64,000 bases of DNA from Strongylocentrotus purpuratus (taxonomy: Eukaryota > Echinodermata > Echinoidea > Camarodonta > Strongylocentrotidae): positions 11,680,429 through 11,744,428 of the forward strand of contig NW_022145613.1 of NCBI RefSeq assembly GCF_000002235.5. The letters are read 5' to 3'. The stretch's first letter is position 1. Each line of letters begins with the position of its first letter. Shown one piece after another: positions 25,035 through 36,008 of the stretch. Position numbers and translations under genes: made by a program. The notes under the pieces are model-generated. The model made no database searches. It was not told the origin of the DNA and worked only from the letters and a program-made list of their open reading frames with translations.

Positions 25035-25797
25035 CGGTAATCGGTCAGCTCCGGTTTTCGGCCAATTGGTTGGATACATGGTAAAATCACTTTAAAATAC
25101 ATCGCATAATAGCATAACACATATCCCACACATACCATACCATGCCAGTGTCACTGAAGAACCACATTTGCAATGAAAAATATATCCTAAAATATCACAT
25201 TTTAGCGATGTAATCGGCGGTCCCGCTACCCAAATCTGAAAAATCGAGTTTCTTACGCGTGTATGTAAGAAATATGGGTACCATAAAATGAGCTTTATTT
25301 CAAGTATTTTTCAGATATAGAGCCCGATTTTGTGCTGGTCGCAAGCTCAAAAGTATCTCATCGCATGTATTAAATCAATGCAGCCGCACACCGCGACGCA
25401 CACACGATATGTCCGTCTAATTCAGATTCCAACTTCCGATCACCGCTGTGCCTGTATTCGGTCAGGCGAGCACCCGGGAGCTCCGGCGTGGGATACCTGC
25501 TCCGCCCGCGTGTGCTATACATCAGCGCAGAAACGCACGGCGCGCGCGAGCGCTTCCGATTGACTTTGTACATGCGGCCGTAAACTGAAACGCTCGGCCG
25601 ATAACCGGCTCCAAAACAGTGAAAATTGAAATGAATATTGTCATGGCAATTCGTGATTTTTTTTGGGGATTCTTTTTTTGTTTAAATAATAATAATATTT
25701 GCTTCATGATTTGAACAAGAAATGATAATAAATAGGAAGTAAAGAGTCCAATAAATAGGATTTTGTCTTAAGTGGCCGAAAACCGGGTACTTTACTC
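25035..25797 (-). mobile_element. 763-bp repeat S, copy 1
   Basis: This segment is almost identical, in inverse orientation, to 27685-28442. Both ends carry the word CCGGTTTTCGGCCA, and one outer end reads GAGTAAAGTACCCGG. Its other copy is a clean insertion with a 3-bp TTA duplication. No transposase is present; the 77- and 67-codon frames on opposite strands are mirrored in the second copy and look incidental. Confidence 0.85.
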
Positions 25798-26746
25798 TAC
25801 TTCTAATTAGACTAAGACCTTGCAGGCTTACCAAAAAGTCAATGGGATTCATTGCCTTGATTAAAAATAAAATCCATACAGTGGGTCTAGAGACGAGTCT
25901 ACATCAGACAGCTGAAATTCCTGGCTTCATTATAAAATCCAAAAGTCAAAACAGGCCTAAATCCAAGGCAAAAGTAAAATAAAAATTTGCTTTTTAATAA
26001 TACCCCGCTGGCCGCTCTAGCTAGCTAGCTAGAGCTAGCTACGCGTACGTTGCGCTGGGGATCATGGTGGAGCGTACAATATTAGCTACGCGTAGCCTAC
26101 AATAATTGCAATGCAACTCGAGGGAGCGCGTACTACACGTACGCACGCGCACTGGATCTCCATGGTCACGCGTACGCACCGTGCAATATAACTTTTTACT
26201 GCGCTTTTTCTGCACTCATTTCTGCAAAATCGTGCTTGCATCAAAATTTTTTCAATGTCATGTGACGCGTATTGACCAATCACGATGCTTAAAATACTAG
26301 AGCCATTTTATAAATCGTCTTAATCTTATCGTATACCGTAGGCATAGATCTAGTAGTAGTATCTTCAAGTTCAACGTTCGATGGCATAGATCTAGGCGAT
26401 CGTTCAGTCTCTATGTCCGGAGGTCTAGTGGAGCCAGACGTAGTCTCAGTGGAACAACCGACGATATAGAGACTGAAGCTTTCGGTCTAGCCTAGATCTA
26501 GGTCTAGGCCAAGTCTACTGCAATTTGTCATAGCAAGTAGGGAAGCCCTAGGGCCATGGTCAATAGCAGGCAGGATCATGTCATTGTCATGTCTGATGTC
26601 AGGTAGAATGTAGATCTAAGTTACCGGTATATTGGCGATTGCATTAGCAGTACTAGGCTAGGCCTAGAGTGGATATTGTATAAAAATGACAGTGATGCAT
26701 TATTCCATTAAGAAGAAAGTTCTTGTTTTTGTTAGGGCAGAGTTGG

Positions 26747-28690
26747 GCAAACCCGGACTTTAGTGCCCAGCTGAAAATCTCAGTTTATTATGGATTTAAT
26801 ATCAATAATATTAATTATGCTAATATATGCAAATATAAACATACCAAAACTTGATGATTTTTAATCATTTGACGTCATAAAAAGCAATTTTAAGCCAAAA
26901 ATAGCAGCGAAGTAGGGGATCTCCTCTTTGCTTGATGCGAGATACTAGCGAACTGAAATAACCGAATAAAAACTATGGTGAACTAAAAAAAGAAAAGAAA
27001 AAATCAAACCACCTCTGAAATTACCTTTGAAATGTTTATTAATTTTTTCTTCCGATATGGGCACATGATAGGGGCAGGTTGGGATGGGATGGGGGGGGGG
27101 GTGCTCAATAGTCGCCAAATTTGGGGTAAAAGGGCAACTGGCCTTGGGGGGGGGGGGGGGGCTAAATTTATTATTTACTTATTTTTCTTTGTAATCATTT
27201 TTCTAATTTTTTTCCGGGGTGGCTCTTTTCTTTATTCTGCTTCTTCTTTCTTTCTCACCAGATATGCACGAAACATTGGGGGTTTGAAGAAAGATTAATA
27301 AAAAAAATAACCCTTAAATTTGGCGCCCCCATCAGGAAGGGGGGGGGGGGGTGTCATCTCTTCAAACCCCCAATGTTTCGTGCATATCTGGTGAGAAAGA
27401 AAGAAGAAGCAGAATAAAGAAAAGAGCCACCCCGGAAAAAAATTAGAAAAATGATTACAAAGAAAAATAAGTAAATAATAAATTTAGCCCCCCCCCCAAG
27501 GCCAGTTGCCCTTTTACCCCAAATTTGGCGACTATTGAGCACCCCCCCCCCCCATCCCATCCCAACCTGCCCCTATCATGTGCGCATATCGGAAGAAAAA
27601 ATTAATAAACATTTCAAAGGTAATTTCAGAGGTGGTTTGATTTTTCTTTTCTTTTTTTAGTTCACCATAGTTTTTATTCGGTTAGAGTAAAGTACCCGGT
27701 TTTCGGCCACTTAAGACAAAATCCTATTTATTGGACTCTTTACTTCCTATTTATTATCATTTCTTGTTCAAATCATGAAGCAAATATTATTATTATTTAA
27801 ACAAAAAAAGAATCCAAAAAAAAATCACGAATTGCCATGACAATATTCATTTCAATTTTCACTGTTTTGGAGCCGGTTATCGGCCGAGCGTTTCAGTTTA
27901 CGGCCGCATGTACAAAGTCAATAGGAAGCGCTCGCGTGCGCCGTGCGTTTCTGCGCTGATGTATAGCACAAGCGGGCGGAGCAGGTATCCCACGCCGGAG
28001 CTCCCGGGTGCTCGCCTGACCGAATACAGGCACAGCGGTGATCGGAAGTTGGAATCTGAATTAGACAGACATATCGTGTGTGCGTCGCGGTGTGCGGCTG
28101 CATTGATTTAATACATGCGATGAGATACTTTTGAGCTTGCGACCAGTACAAAATCGGGCTCTATATCTGAAAAATACTTGAAATAAAGCTCATTTTATGG
28201 TACCCATATTTCTTACATACACGCGTAAGAAACTCGATTTTTCAGATTTGGGTAGCGGGACCGCCGATTACATCGCTAAAATGTGATATTTTAGGATATA
28301 TTTTTCATTGCAAATGTGGTTCTTCAGTGACACTGGCATGGTATCGTATGTGTGGGATATGTGTTATGCTATTATGCGATGTATTTTAAAGTGATTTTAC
28401 CATGTATCCAACCAATTGGCCGAAAACCGGAGCTGACCGATTACCGGGTACTTTATTACCGGGATAGCTTTATTTCAGTTCGCTAGTATCTCGCATCAAG
28501 CAAAGAGGAGATCCCCTACTTCGCTGCTATTTTTGGCTTAAAATAGCTTTTTATGACGTCAAATGATTAAAAATCATCAAGTTTTGGTATGTTTATATTT
28601 GCATATATTAGCATAATTAATATTATTGATATTAAATCCATAATAATTAAACTGAGATTTTCAGCTGGGCACTAAAGTCCGGGTTTGCCC
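26747..28690. mobile_element. Foldback element with long inverted arms and nested insertion
   Basis: The arms GGGCAAACCCGG...CCGGGTTTGCCC extend inward for about 540 bp (26747-27289 and 27361-28690) around a loop of about 70 bp. A 6-bp direct repeat AGAGTT flanks both ends. The right arm is interrupted by the 785-bp element at 27685-28469. The arms contain G/C runs and AT-rich simple sequence, and no transposase is seen. Confidence 0.85.
27685..28469 (+). mobile_element. Repeat S, copy 2, nested; TTA target duplication
   Basis: The intact left arm of the foldback reads, in inverse, CGGTTATTTCAGTTCGC. In the right arm this site is split into CGGTTA and TTATTTCAG around 785 bp, which defines an insertion with a 3-bp TTA duplication. 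Three-base TTA/TAA duplications are typical of PIF/Harbinger. The ends share TAAAGTACCCGGT words in inverse orientation, but the extreme termini are not perfect TIRs. Confidence 0.8.
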
Positions 28691-28779
28691 AGAGTTGGAG
28701 CATTGGAAAGTAGGAGAACTGCCCGCGTACATGTCTCAGGGTCGTCTGGTCCGAATAGAGCGAGTGTCGACTGCAGCCT

Positions 28780-29540
28780 GTAGACTAGACCCTAGATGAT
28801 AGATCATGAGATCTAGATCTAAGAGTATGCCCCTATGGTGGAGATTGTCGACCAGCTTCTAGCGATGATTCCCGAGTGGTAGATATTTGGCGATGAAGTG
28901 TGTGAATGTGAATGTGATGTCCTCCTCTTCCGCTTGGCACACTTGACAGCATCGGACCTGTCCGAACATCGTATAGATCTAGATCTAGAATCTAAACGAC
29001 GTTCACAAAGGGAAACTGTACTGTAGAGTCTAGTCTAGATCTAGGTCTACTTTAGTTAAACAGCTTTAGATTCTAGATCTAGGTCTAGATCTAGACTATC
29101 TAGATCTATTTTAAACTAATCAGCTCTAGAGGTCTAGATCTAGGCCTAGTCGGAGTCCTAGATCTAGGGCCTAGGCATAGAGTCTAGATCTAGATAGACC
29201 TAGATCTACAAAACAAAGAATTTTATATTTTGTAAAAAGGCTGTCAGTCTCTGATAACCAAGGACTAGGCCTAGGGTCTAGACTAGTCTAGGCCTAATTT
29301 AATTTTAGTTACTGTACTAGATCCTAGGTCTAGAAATCGTAAGGAGTCTAGCTACTTACTTAGCGTTGCCCTTAAGACTTGAGTCAAGATCTAGTCTCAG
29401 TGGCATAGCCATAGGCCTACCCTAGTACTAGTACTAGTAGTACAGTACTGTCTCAGTACTGTCTCAGTACTGCTTCGCGGGTTATCCTGTTCAAGCTGAC
29501 TTATTTTTGATCTGTTTTTATTGTATAGATCTAGACCCTA
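28780..29540. repeat. CTAG-word-rich DNA
   Basis: Palindromic words TAGATCTAG, TCTAGA, AGGCCTAG and ACTAGT are scattered at very high density without a fixed period. The same texture is seen at 24990-25020, 26340-26680, 32835-33065 and 33340-33480. No gene was recognised here. Confidence 0.8.
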
Positions 29541-29607
29541 ATTGTTGTATGTTTGAAGCTTGTCGAATAAAAATCAATCGATCAATCATGCCATGGCATG
29601 TCTGTAC

Positions 29608-32600
29608 GGCTTTCATCGAAAGGGTGCGGTGCGGTGCGGCGCGGTGTGGTGTGCTCAACGCACCCATTCGATAAAAGAGGGGGGCCTTTTCTCGAAAGGG
29701 TGCGTTGAGAGCGGAGTACCGTTTTAACACACCCTTTCGATGAAAGCGGGGGGGCTTTTCTCGAAAGGGTGCGTCGACTAGTCTTTCGCATCAGTCGTTT
29801 AAAATGAGGATCTCGGACAGAAGGTAATAGTTGCCAATTTAAGTATATCGAAAATGTATTAAATAAAATGGAATGGTCTTGATTACAGAGTGGTCTCTTT
29901 CGTTATTACTATGTTGATGGGGGAGACAGAGAGAAGGTTAAGGGAAAGGGAAAGGGAAGATAAAAGGAAAGAAAGAAGAATATGAAGAGAAGAGGGAAAC
30001 GGGGGGCGAAGGACTCTTGCCCCCCCCCCCCCCGCCAAAAAATAAATCAGAGAGAGAGAGAGAAGGGAAAGAGAAGATAAAAGGAAAGAAAGAAGAGGAA
30101 GAAGAAGAAAAGAGGGAAACGGGGGCAAAGGGCTTTTGCCTCCTCCCCCCCCCCCCCCGCCAACAAATAAATAGGAGAGAGAGAGAGAGAGAGAGAGAAT
30201 GGAAAGGGAAAGGGAAAGAAAATATAAAAGGAAAGAAAGAAGAAGAAGAGGGAAATGGGGGAAGGGCAAAAGGCTCTTGCCTCCTCCCTCCCCCCCCCCC
30301 CCCGCCAAAAAAATAAATAAGAGAGAGAGAGAGATAAGGGAAAGGGAAAGAGAAGATAAAAAGGAAAGAAAGAAGAGGAAACAGAAAAAAGAGGGACACG
30401 GGGGCGAAGGGCTCTTCTTTTCTTCGCAGTTTTTCTCTCATGACTTTTTTCTTTCGAGTCTTACGCATCTTTTGAAACATTTTTTTGTTGAAAATCGGAC
30501 GTATAATTGCGGAGTCACGTGACCTTTTGTTTTTGCATGTCAGCCCTAAAATCGCTCAATTTTGTGATTTATGTACCAAACATATGGAAATACCATTTAT
30601 TCTTTTTAAAAAAGAGAAAACATTGGTTATTTGGTCTTGTTTCAAGTTAATGTGTTTGATTTTGGGTAAAAATAGTTGAATTGTGGTTAGAAATGAAATA
30701 AAAATAACAAAATAATATAAAACATTAATACAAATTATCAAAACAAGAGATAACATAGGGATAAACTGGCTCTTCCAACTTTGTTGTCGTATTATCATTT
30801 TAACGAATATATGAAGTGAAAAAGAACGCTCGAATATGAATTATATATGATTTATGGGTAAAAATGTGAATTCTCTGACCTTGTTTGCATAAATTACCAT
30901 AAATATGCATTTTCGCGGCGATCGGCTGTGAAACGGCCGAGATCTTAGGGGGGACCCCCCCCCCCCTCCCCAACCTCAAGTTCACTCCAATCACATTGAA
31001 AAAAAGTATGACTTAAATTATCTCTCTCATCATTATACCGCTATAGTATTCATGTTTTTAATATTATTTATTGTCCATTAAACAAGTTCATAGAGAAAAT
31101 ACTTATCTCTCTGCAACATTAAAAAAGAATCTTCATTAATATGTCTTAATTTGTATTGATAGCCTGGTGGTCACCAACAGTGGCGTAGGCAGGGGCGTCT
31201 CCAAAGGGGGGTGTGGGGGTGCGACACCCCCCCCCCCCCCCACCTGTCAGGATATTGTCGGTAAAATTGCGCTGCCGTCGGGAAAAAGAGAAAAGGGGGA
31301 GGGGAAAAAAGAGAGTAAAAGGGAAAGAAAAGAAAAAAAGAAAAAGAAAAGAAAAAAAGAAAAAAATAAAGAAAGGAAAGAAAAGAGAAGAAAGAAAAGA
31401 AAGAAAGAGAAAAACGAAAAAGAGGGAGAATAGGAAAAAAAGGAGGCAAGAGCCCTTCGCCCCCGTTTCCCTCTTTTCTTATTCTTTTTCCTCTTCTTTT
31501 TTTCCTTTTATCTTCTCTTTCCCTTTCCTTCTCTCTCTCTCTCTCTTATTTATTTTTTGGCGGGGGGGGGGGGGGGGAGGGAGGAGGCAAGAGCCCTTCG
31601 CCCCCGTTTCCCTCTTTTCTTCTTATTCTTCTTCCTCTTCTTTCTTTCCTTTTAGATTTTCTTTCCCTCTCCCTTCTCTCTCTCTCTCTCTCTGTTATTT
31701 ATTTTTTTGGCGGGAGGTGGGGGGGGGGGGGAGGTAAGAACCTTTCGCCCTTCCTCCGTATCCATCTTTCCTTCTTCTTCTTCTTTCTTTCCTTTTATAT
31801 TGTCTTTCCCTTTCTCTTCTCTCTCTCTCTCTCTCTCTCTCTCCTAATTATTTGTTGGCGGGGGGGGGGGGGAGGAGGCATGCAAGAGCCCTTCGCCCCC
31901 GTTTCCCTCTTTTCTTTTTATTCTTCTTCCTCTTCTTTCTTTCCTTTTATATTCTCTTTCCATTTCCCTTTTCCTTCTCTCTCTCTCTCTCTCTCTCTCT
32001 CCCTTTCGCCCTTCCCCCGTTCTTTCCTTCTTCTTCTTCTTTCTTTCCTTTCATATTTTCTTTCCCTTTCCCTTTCCCTTCTCTCTATCTCTTTCTCTCT
32101 CTCTACTATTTATTTGTTGGTGGGGGGGGGGGGGAGGAGGCAAAAGCCCTTTGCCCCCGTTTCCCTCTTTTCTTCTTCTTCCTCTTCTTTCTTTCCTTTT
32201 ATCTTCTCTTTCCCTTCTCTCTCTCTCTGATTTATTTTTTGGCGGGGGGGGGGCAAGAGTCCTTCGCCCCCCGTTTCCCTCTTCTCTTCTTATTCTTCTT
32301 TCTTTCCTTTTATCTTCCCTTTCCCTTTCCCTTAACCTTCTCTCTGTCTCCCCCATCAACATAGTAATAACGAAAGAGACCACTCTGTAATCAAGACCAT
32401 TCCATTTTATTTAATACATTTTCGATATACTTAAATTGGCAACTATTACCTTCTGTCCGAGATCCTCATTTTAAACGACTGATGCGAAAGACTAGTCGAC
32501 GCACCCTTTCGAGAAAAGCCCCCCCGCTTTCATCGAAAGGGTGTGTTAAAACGGTACTCCGCTCTCAACGCACCCTTTCGAGAAAAGGCCCCCCTCTTTT

Positions 32601-32665
32601 ATCGAATGGGTGCGTTGAGCACACCACACCGCGCCGCACCGCACCGCACCCTTTCGATGAAAGCC
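29608..32665. mobile_element. 3.06-kb long-TIR element with 9-bp target duplication (Mutator-like)
   Basis: The ends GGCTTTCATCGAAAGGGTG and their inverse are flanked by the perfect 9-bp repeat TGTCTGTAC (29599-29607 and 32666-32674). The outer about 320 bp of each arm match almost exactly. They then run into minisatellite arrays of GA-rich blocks, G/C runs and (C)AAGAGCCCTTCGCC: about four units on the left (29930-30425) and seven on the right (31440-32350). The centre (30430-31170) is AT-rich and encodes no recognisable transposase. Long TIRs with a 9-bp duplication fit a non-autonomous Mutator-like element. Confidence 0.85.
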
Positions 32666-32904
32666 TGTCTGTACTGCTATGTAGGCCCCAGGGCCACGCC
32701 CAGGTTGATTCCTGGTGTAGGCCTAGAGTCTATGGAGAGAGCGAGAGAAATGGGTTGGGGGAGGGGTGGGGGTCCAAGATCAGTGGCCATGTACTGTATG
32801 ATGTATTTGATTTCATTCACTGAGTAAGATGCTACTACTAGGCCTAGATCTAAGCTTTTAAGTTCTAAGTTAGTTTGCTGTAGAGCTAGATTTAGATCTC
32901 ACTT

Positions 32905-33330
32905 TCCATGATAATAATAATAATTTAAGATTTATATAGCAACATATCTGCCTAGATCTATATAATGACACTCGAGGCGCACAAAAAGATTCACTAGAAC
33001 ATTTCAAATACAAACAATAAACAAATTAAAATTAACAAACTAGTCGATCTAGATCTAGGCCTAATATTATAAATCAACAAATCAAAGGACAAATGCACAT
33101 TACAGATTCAGTAAGAAATCAAAATGACAACAAGTATGTTCATGAGAGTTGATCATATATTTCCTTCATAAGGTAGGTCTTCAGATTCTTGTAGAATATT
33201 TCAATTGTTCTGCTTGACTTAATCATAATGTATGAAGGGGGGTGCATTCCGCAAACGCAGGGCTAGTTCAGAGAAAGACCTGTCGCCCCAAGACCGCCTC
33301 GTTCAAGCTTGCTGGAACTGGTGGATATTC
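32905..33330. repeat. Interspersed repeat, SINE/LINE tail-like
   Basis: The sequence begins with GATTTATATAGC and continues with CACTCGAGGCGCACAAA, then a body with AGAGAAAGACCTGTCGCCCC. This order resembles the 3' part of abundant marine-invertebrate SINE/LINE repeats. That match is from memory of the style, not a search. Confidence 0.45.
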
Positions 33331-33597
33331 CCCGAACACAGACCAGGTCTAGAAGATCTCTTCTCCAGTAGATCAAAAGGACCAGTCCAGATCTACTGTA
33401 GATGTGGACCCCTTGATTTCTCTAGATTACTAGATCTACTCTGCAACAATTTTAGATCTAGAATCTAGAGTTAATATTTGATTGAGGTTGATCTCGGAGA
33501 CTCTGTTTTTTCCCTCAAATTTCTGAATATTTTACAGCTGTCTACATTCTCACATGGCTAAGAGTTTACACACATCAACACGACAGACAGAATCAAG

Positions 33598-34643
33598 ATG
33601 GATAGTTTGAAGTTGAAAGATCTGTTAATAGAAGTAGTAGAAGAACTGAAGATTGCCAGAGTAAGTTTAGATATCAAGCAATTTCCTCATTTTTAGATCT
33701 TGATATATTACCATTATGAATTATACTATCTTTGTTCATCTTATAATTTTCCAGTGCCCATGACAGACATAGATTAAAATCTAGTCTAATAATCAAGTTA
33801 AATCTCTATCTTTATCTAGACTGGAACCTGAAGATTCAGAATAAGTAGTGGGATGTGAATATGTTTGATACATTCAAATGAAATAACAACAGTTGAATGT
33901 AAGATTGTTTCCCAGGAAAGTTGGAATAGACGTACAGTATGATCACATTCTTGGCCTTTAAAAAAATCAACCAACTGCAGGCGTACGATCTGAGAAAATT
34001 TATGTTGCGATGTGCACAAATTCTATCGACGTTTAACATAGGCTAATCCGAGATTCCAAACATGGTTTCTATTCTAATATTGCCTAATAATAGGCTAGAA
34101 AATTTTAAGCTAACTATGTGGACTCCTACTCCTAGTCTATGTGATCATGTTGTATGCATGGAGTGTTCAGTCTATCTTATTTTTTATTCCAACATACAGA
34201 TAACAGTGGCTGAGAACGAAGATCGTATTCAACAACTTGTGAAAGAATGCCATAACAAAGAGAGGAAATTGGTAAGAATGAGACATATTCTGATATGAAT
34301 ATTCCTGAACTAATGACAAAGTAAGCCAGGTTCAGATATTCACAAAACATCAATTCCTCTACTCTGAATTAAAAGAACCCGAGACTCTGTGCGTGTTGTC
34401 CGTATTTTACTGATTCAATTAAACCCGATGCAACGCAGGCGCGGATCCAGGATTTCTTAGGGGAGGGGGCCCAATTTTTTTTTTTTTTTTTTGCTCCCGA
34501 AAATTCGAAAATCGCGCCGGCCGAAAAGTCGCTCAGTGGGGGGGGGGGGGGGGGGGGGGGGGGGGGTACAGAGCACAATTTTTTTTTTTTTTTTTTTTGC
34601 TCCCGAAAATTTGAAAAACGCGCCGGCCAAAAATTCGCTCAGT

Positions 34644-34683
<40 letters not shown>

Positions 34684-35977
34684 AGTGAGCACATTTTTTT
34701 TTTTTTAGATCCTCAAAAAAAAATTCAATTTGCACCCCCCCCCCCCCCCCCTTGAGCGCCAGGGGGGGGGGGGCCCAACCCACAAAAAAGGTAAAAAATC
34801 ACATGATTTTACATGATTTTTTCTCAAGGGGGGGCCGGGCCCCCCCCCCCCCCCCCCCCCCTGGATCCGCCACTGATGCAACGATATAGTCATGTTGAGC
34901 AAAGAGACAACTTCGACTTCGGGTTAAATTCCTTCATAAACTCAACATAATTAGACCGGGATTGAACTCGGTGTTGGGTTTGAGTTTTAGTAGATTACTG
35001 ACCTGTATGGCGATTAGCTCTGAAAATACATCAGGGCCCCGTCTTATAAAAAGCTTCGATTAATATCAATCGCAACTATGTAAATGAGAGATGGGGACTG
35101 CACACTTGCGTTTGATTTGGAACTCTTCATAAGACGGGGGCCACATAAGCTCAACTTTGTAATTAAACGTTCACATCGAACAAAAGCGAATGAGATGCAA
35201 TTTAAATAAAAACATTGTTGATTTTGTATATGACGAGTGTACATTATATGTGTATTAACTATCAAATTTACTGCTGCTAATATGTTCAGTCAATCAAATT
35301 TGTAACAACTCTGTTCATGCAGCGTGTCTGGGAAGGAATTTAATAGCATGTCTCTGACAAAGCTATAGTTCGAGCAATGCAATGTTGTTGGGGGAGGGGG
35401 TGGGGGGGGGGGTACCCAGGCAACTTTTTGATATTTTACCTAACAGAGTGACAGCCATGAACGATTTCTTTTTGACAAATTAGTTTGGAATGGTTTGTTT
35501 TACCTGACTGCTAAGAAAGCATGTGTATGCTGGTTAGTAAGCAACCAAGGGAACGATGGCGTTAATAGTCTTCTCCGAGGGACGTGGTACTGAGGATTAA
35601 TGCCTTATAGTTAGATACACAGACGGTTCCAACAGGGAAATGGTGTACACCTTTAAAAAAAAATGCATATTACAAAGTAAAATGTAATGCTACCGAAGCT
35701 GTAGTAAAGATAATGATAGCCACAACTCTTTGGAAGCGCGTATGGACGCTAAACACTCCCCCCTCCCCTTCTCTCCCGATGCCACTGATGACTGACCAAT
35801 GTTTATCTCTCATTGAAGGAAGAGGAAGCTCTTGAGACACAGTCACTCAAAGACAAACATGAAGAGACTGAGAATATTTTAAGTAAGGCTTCGGATGATA
35901 AGATCAAACACCTCGAGACTGAGAAGGTAAGAATTTATAAGTAATAATCTGTCTGATCCGTGGAGTTTTTCAACTTT

Positions 35978-36008
<31 letters not shown>

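Noticed and set aside
29883..32390. Several 80-180-codon frames on both strands
   Set aside because: They are translations of GA/CT minisatellite and poly-G arrays inside the long-TIR element, rich in Ser/Leu/Phe or Arg/Lys/Glu/Gly, and repeated in every frame.
29608..32665. Polinton/Maverick or virus-like interpretation of the long-TIR element
   Set aside because: Only 3 kb long, 9-bp rather than 6-bp duplication, and no polymerase, integrase or capsid-like frame.
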